Source of the DNA: JBFLYO01 sp040756745
GTDB taxonomy: Bacteria; Bacteroidota; Ignavibacteria; UBA10030; UBA6906
Reading direction: 5' to 3'
DNA length: 64,000 nt
Assembly (NCBI GenBank): GCA_040756745.1
Contig: JBFLYO010000007.1
Span: forward strand, 1-64,000
Under the pieces are notes generated by a model. It did not search any database, had not been told where the DNA came from, and was given only the letters and a program-made list of their open reading frames with translations. Shown piece after piece: positions 61,485 to 64,000 of the stretch. A program made the position numbers and the translations under genes. Numbering within the stretch: the stretch's first letter is position 1; each line of letters opens with the position of its first letter.

Positions 61485-62447
61485 TCATCTCTCTTCTCTC
61501 TCATCTCTCTTCTCTCCTCCCTTCTCCTCCCCCAGCGTCCTCGCCAACACATAGCCCACAACAAACATCAATGCCGTACCCACCACCCCCGCCGCCGCTG
61601 TCGCCGCTACGGGTGAGTCCAGGCCCGGAATCATGTACCCCGCCATGGGCGCAGCGCCGTAATGTTCAGCCCGATCGAGGATGCCGAGTTGCATAACGAC
61701 GGACTCAAGTCCGTCGGGCATGGGTGAAGAGAACGGGGCCACGAACAGCACGAGACACAGCGTGACAACTCCCCCGGCCAACACAAAGAACCCCATCCCC
61801 TCCCCCGTCGCTTCACCTGTCGCCGGCCCGGCCAGGTCCGGACGAGTGCGCATGATGACCGACAGAACCAACAGCGTGATCACCCCTTCGGCGCCGCCAA
61901 TCAGCAAATGGACGTTCACCATCGCTGTCACTCCCACGTCCCATGGAATCGTCCCCGACCAGGCGAGTTCCCCCGCACAGAAAAGCGCACTGAGGATCGT
62001 CGCACTCCAACCCCCCATCGCCGCGGCGACCAGTCGTCCCCTCTCTCCTGGCAGCAGCCTGCACAGGAGACGATACACGGCGTACCCACCCAGGGGGCCC
62101 GCGATGCCGATGTTCAGGATGTTCGCCCCCAGTGCGAGCAGCCCCCCATCGGCAAACAGAAAGCACTGAACGAGCAAGACCGCAGTGAGAACGGCAATCG
62201 CTGCAGCCGGTCCCAGGAGGACGGCCGCCAGCATCCCGCCAGTGAGATGTCCGGACGTGCCCCCCACGACGGGGAAGTTGACCATCTGGGCGGCAAAGAC
62301 AAATGCAGCCGCGAGTCCGATCAGCGGGACTCGCCGACGCGGGAGGGAGCGCTTCAGCGTGCGGAGCGAAACGCCGACGGCAACAGCCGAGAGTGCCGCA
62401 GTCGTCACAGCGGTCTTGGTATCGAGAAAGCCGTCGGGGATATGCAT
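61485..62447 (-). CDS. cbiM: cobalt/nickel ECF substrate-binding component with PDGLE (CbiN-like) domain
   Basis: This 320-aa membrane protein begins MHIPDGFLD, the metal-binding N-terminal loop of CbiM/NikM (Met1, His2). Membrane segments and VVGGTSGHLTGGMLAAVLLGP follow. The C-terminal part (SPMPDGLESVV... and a final membrane helix) is the PDGLE/CbiN-like module, here fused. It ends in a highly charged tail (GEEKGGEKRDEREER) from low-complexity DNA. Co2+ versus Ni2+ cannot be decided by eye. The hydrogenase and a B12-type radical SAM enzyme in the window give either metal a use. Confidence 0.92.
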   Translation of the reverse strand: MHIPDGFLDTKTAVTTAALSAVAVGVSLRTLKRSLPRRRVPLIGLAAAFVFAAQMVNFPVVGGTSGHLTGGMLAAVLLGPAAAIAVLTAVLLVQCFLFADGGLLALGANILNIGIAGPLGGYAVYRLLCRLLPGERGRLVAAAMGGWSATILSALFCAGELAWSGTIPWDVGVTAMVNVHLLIGGAEGVITLLVLSVIMRTRPDLAGPATGEATGEGMGFFVLAGGVVTLCLVLFVAPFSSPMPDGLESVVMQLGILDRAEHYGAAPMAGYMIPGLDSPVAATAAAGVVGTALMFVVGYVLARTLGEEKGGEKRDEREER

Positions 62448-62468
62448 GATAAAGAAACGTGCGGACTT

Positions 62469-63992
62469 TCAGGCGCGGACGAGTTCTGCAACCCGCTTCT
62501 GTGCAAACGGCACGTGAGCCGCATATTGAACGGGGGGAAGTTCCAGAAACGTCCGGTAGGATGCTGCGGCATCGGCACTCCGGCCGAGACGTTCCTCAAC
62601 CAATCCCTTGTTGAGCCATGCCGACTCGTTTCTCGGATCGACGTCGATCGCTCTGATCAGAGCTGCGAGCGCTTCCTGGAACCGGCCGAGTGTGTACAGG
62701 CAGTTGCCGCGGTTGCTCCAGGCGGACGCATTGTGCTTGTCCGCCTCCGTTGCGGCATCGTAGCACGCGAGCGCCTCTTCGAGCTTGCCAAGCTTCCTGA
62801 GACAGACCCCCTTGTTGTTCCAGGCATCGGAATTCTCCAGCTCCAGTTCAAGCACCTTGGTGTAATGCGCCACGGCCTCTTCGAGATGGCCGAGACTGCT
62901 GAGCGAGTATGCCTTGTTGTACAGCTCCCACGCCTCAAGGCTTCTGGACTTGTGCGCATCAATGGTTTCTCCCGTCATCCGCTTCAGCAGGGTTTCGAGG
63001 TCCGCGCGGAGCGCGTAGAACGACTGATACCGGGCGCTTGGTTCTTTCTGCAGGCAACGCTGAATGAAGGGAAACACGGGAGACGTCAGCGGCACCACGC
63101 CCGCCTCGGTGTGGAGCCGGTGCATTTCCCGCCATACGGTGGCGGGATCCTTTTTCATGTCCGGGAGCCGGAACGTCGTCTCGTACGGGAGCCGCCCGCG
63201 AGACGCCATCTGATACAGAACGACGCCGAAGCTGTAAATGTCGCTCCGTTCGTCGCATCGCGATGCGTTCTGAAACTGTTCCGGGGGCATGTACGTTGGC
63301 GTACCGAACCCCGAAAACTCGGGCAGCATGCGCCGTCGTCGCTGGACGGGGTCCATGGCAGCCCGCGCACGGGACATATCGATGACCTCCGCGAAGCCGA
63401 AGTCGGTGATTTTCACCACCTTATCCTTGTCGATCATGATGTTCGCCGGCTTCACGTCGCGGTGGCAGCGGATGCCGCGCGCATGTGCGTGTTCCATGCC
63501 GTGGCAGAACTGGACAGACCAGCGGAGCGTCTGGTTGAGGTCGGGGGGCCTGCGGGCGAGGTACCCTTCGAGCGAATTGAGGCCCTCCTCGTTCGGCTCG
63601 ATGTATTCCATGCCGATATACAGGCGACCGGCAAGCTCTTCGATGAAGTGAGCCCTGACGACGTAGGGATGTCGCTCAAGTTCGACCCAGACCTTTGCTT
63701 CCTTCCTGAATTGATCCCGCGTTTCGCGGTCTTCGAGGTATTCGTCACGCAGAGTCTTGAGGGCGGAGACAGCGCGCGTTTCACGGGAGTACACCAGATA
63801 CACCACGCTGAAACCCCCGAGCCCGAGAACACCAAGCACCTGATAGGAAGTGCCGATGACGTCCCCTTTCTTATAGACGGCACCCGGGTGGTCCGCCTTG
63901 ATGCGAACGACCACGCCGCCGGGGAGACGCGTGGTGGAGAGGCCGAAGCGGGACGGGGGTGGGGGCGCCCCATGCAGCAGCCCGCCGAGCAT
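62469..63992 (-). CDS. serine/threonine protein kinase with C-terminal TPR repeats
   Basis: This protein is 507 aa or longer. The kinase domain spans about residues 45-330: glycine loop LGLGGFSVVY, Lys in SALKTLR, catalytic loop CHRDVKPANIMI, DFGFAEV and the GTPTYMPPEQ activation segment. From about 355 there are four TPR units (AWELYNKAYSLSSLGHLEEA; AWNNKGVCLRKLGKLEEA; AWSNRGNCLYTLGRFQEA; AWLNKGLVEERLGRSADA). No membrane segment is seen. The frame is open to the window edge, so the true start may lie outside. It is 21 bp upstream of cbiM and could be co-transcribed. Confidence 0.9.
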   Translation of the reverse strand: MLGGLLHGAPPPPSRFGLSTTRLPGGVVVRIKADHPGAVYKKGDVIGTSYQVLGVLGLGGFSVVYLVYSRETRAVSALKTLRDEYLEDRETRDQFRKEAKVWVELERHPYVVRAHFIEELAGRLYIGMEYIEPNEEGLNSLEGYLARRPPDLNQTLRWSVQFCHGMEHAHARGIRCHRDVKPANIMIDKDKVVKITDFGFAEVIDMSRARAAMDPVQRRRRMLPEFSGFGTPTYMPPEQFQNASRCDERSDIYSFGVVLYQMASRGRLPYETTFRLPDMKKDPATVWREMHRLHTEAGVVPLTSPVFPFIQRCLQKEPSARYQSFYALRADLETLLKRMTGETIDAHKSRSLEAWELYNKAYSLSSLGHLEEAVAHYTKVLELELENSDAWNNKGVCLRKLGKLEEALACYDAATEADKHNASAWSNRGNCLYTLGRFQEALAALIRAIDVDPRNESAWLNKGLVEERLGRSADAAASYRTFLELPPVQYAAHVPFAQKRVAELVRA

Positions 63993-64000
63993 CCTTGTCA

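Noticed and set aside
62448..62468. Cobalamin or NiCo riboswitch before cbiM
   Set aside because: Only 21 bp separate cbiM from the kinase gene, too short for either.

Overview
The window is about 64 kb of high-GC bacterial chromosome. Several family markers place it in the Bacteroidota/Chlorobiota (FCB) superphylum, most likely an Ignavibacteria-like, metabolically flexible environmental lineage. These markers are a multihaem cytochrome with a type IX secretion (Por) C-terminal domain, DUF3943 and DUF4412 envelope proteins, a GWxTD protein, a four-helix-bundle S23-type protein and large C-terminal-Phe outer-membrane proteins. This placement is inference from gene families; no rRNA is present. 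Genes are dense, many overlap by 4 nt, and there are no phage genes or CRISPR arrays.

Layout. 0-9 kb: a 36-bp tandem repeat, then (minus) uvrD-yihY-pccB, ogt and a large surface protein. 9.1 kb: tRNA-Leu(CAA) followed by a long inverted repeat. 9.4-12.4 kb: AI-2E-type permease, a single-domain cNMP-binding protein, a DUF4412 protein and a rhomboid protease. 12.5-17.7 kb (plus): a tyrosine/homogentisate catabolic operon (HisC-like aminotransferase, hppD, FAH-family hydrolase, hmgA, flavin-reductase-like protein), then an acyl-CoA ligase with its own sigma70-like promoter. 21-27 kb (minus): a complete group 3b NAD(P)-linked [NiFe] hydrogenase operon in the Pyrococcus-type order hydB-hydG-hydD-hydA plus its maturation protease, with a single-domain cNMP-binding protein inserted between hydB and hydG. 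27-33 kb: an operon of polX, a LiaF-like protein, two different [2Fe-2S] ferredoxins, an unrecognised 315-aa protein and nth, preceded by dusB. 33-42 kb: GWxTD lipoprotein, methyltransferase, NAD-isocitrate dehydrogenase, mgtE, and a B12/radical-SAM protein.

40.4-52.9 kb is the most interesting region. A sensor kinase and an NtrC-type sigma54 activator sit just upstream of a seven-gene efflux operon: a 48-aa membrane peptide, HlyD adaptor, ABC ATPase, TolC, a second ATPase and two ABC-2 permeases. A second transcription unit encodes a His-rich periplasmic DUF6448 protein and a DUF3943 outer-membrane protein. Both units have a -24/-12 sigma54-type promoter, and both carry a 19-bp TGCGAA-N9-CGCA element centred about 72-73 bp upstream of the -24 GG. 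This suggests one sigma54-controlled envelope-defence regulon.

53-58 kb is a lower-GC block with an OmpR-family two-component system and a ten-haem-motif, T9SS-exported cytochrome. The cytochrome gene is preceded by a three-fold CTTAAG box with 11-bp spacing. The block is bordered by dispersed palindromes and, on the left, by a 101-bp remnant of comM, whose intact copy lies on the right at 58.2-59.7 kb. 60-64 kb (minus): a Ser/Thr kinase-TPR protein followed by a Co/Ni ECF transporter (CbiM with a PDGLE/CbiN-like domain, CbiQ, CbiO), which could supply nickel to the hydrogenase or cobalt to B12 enzymes.
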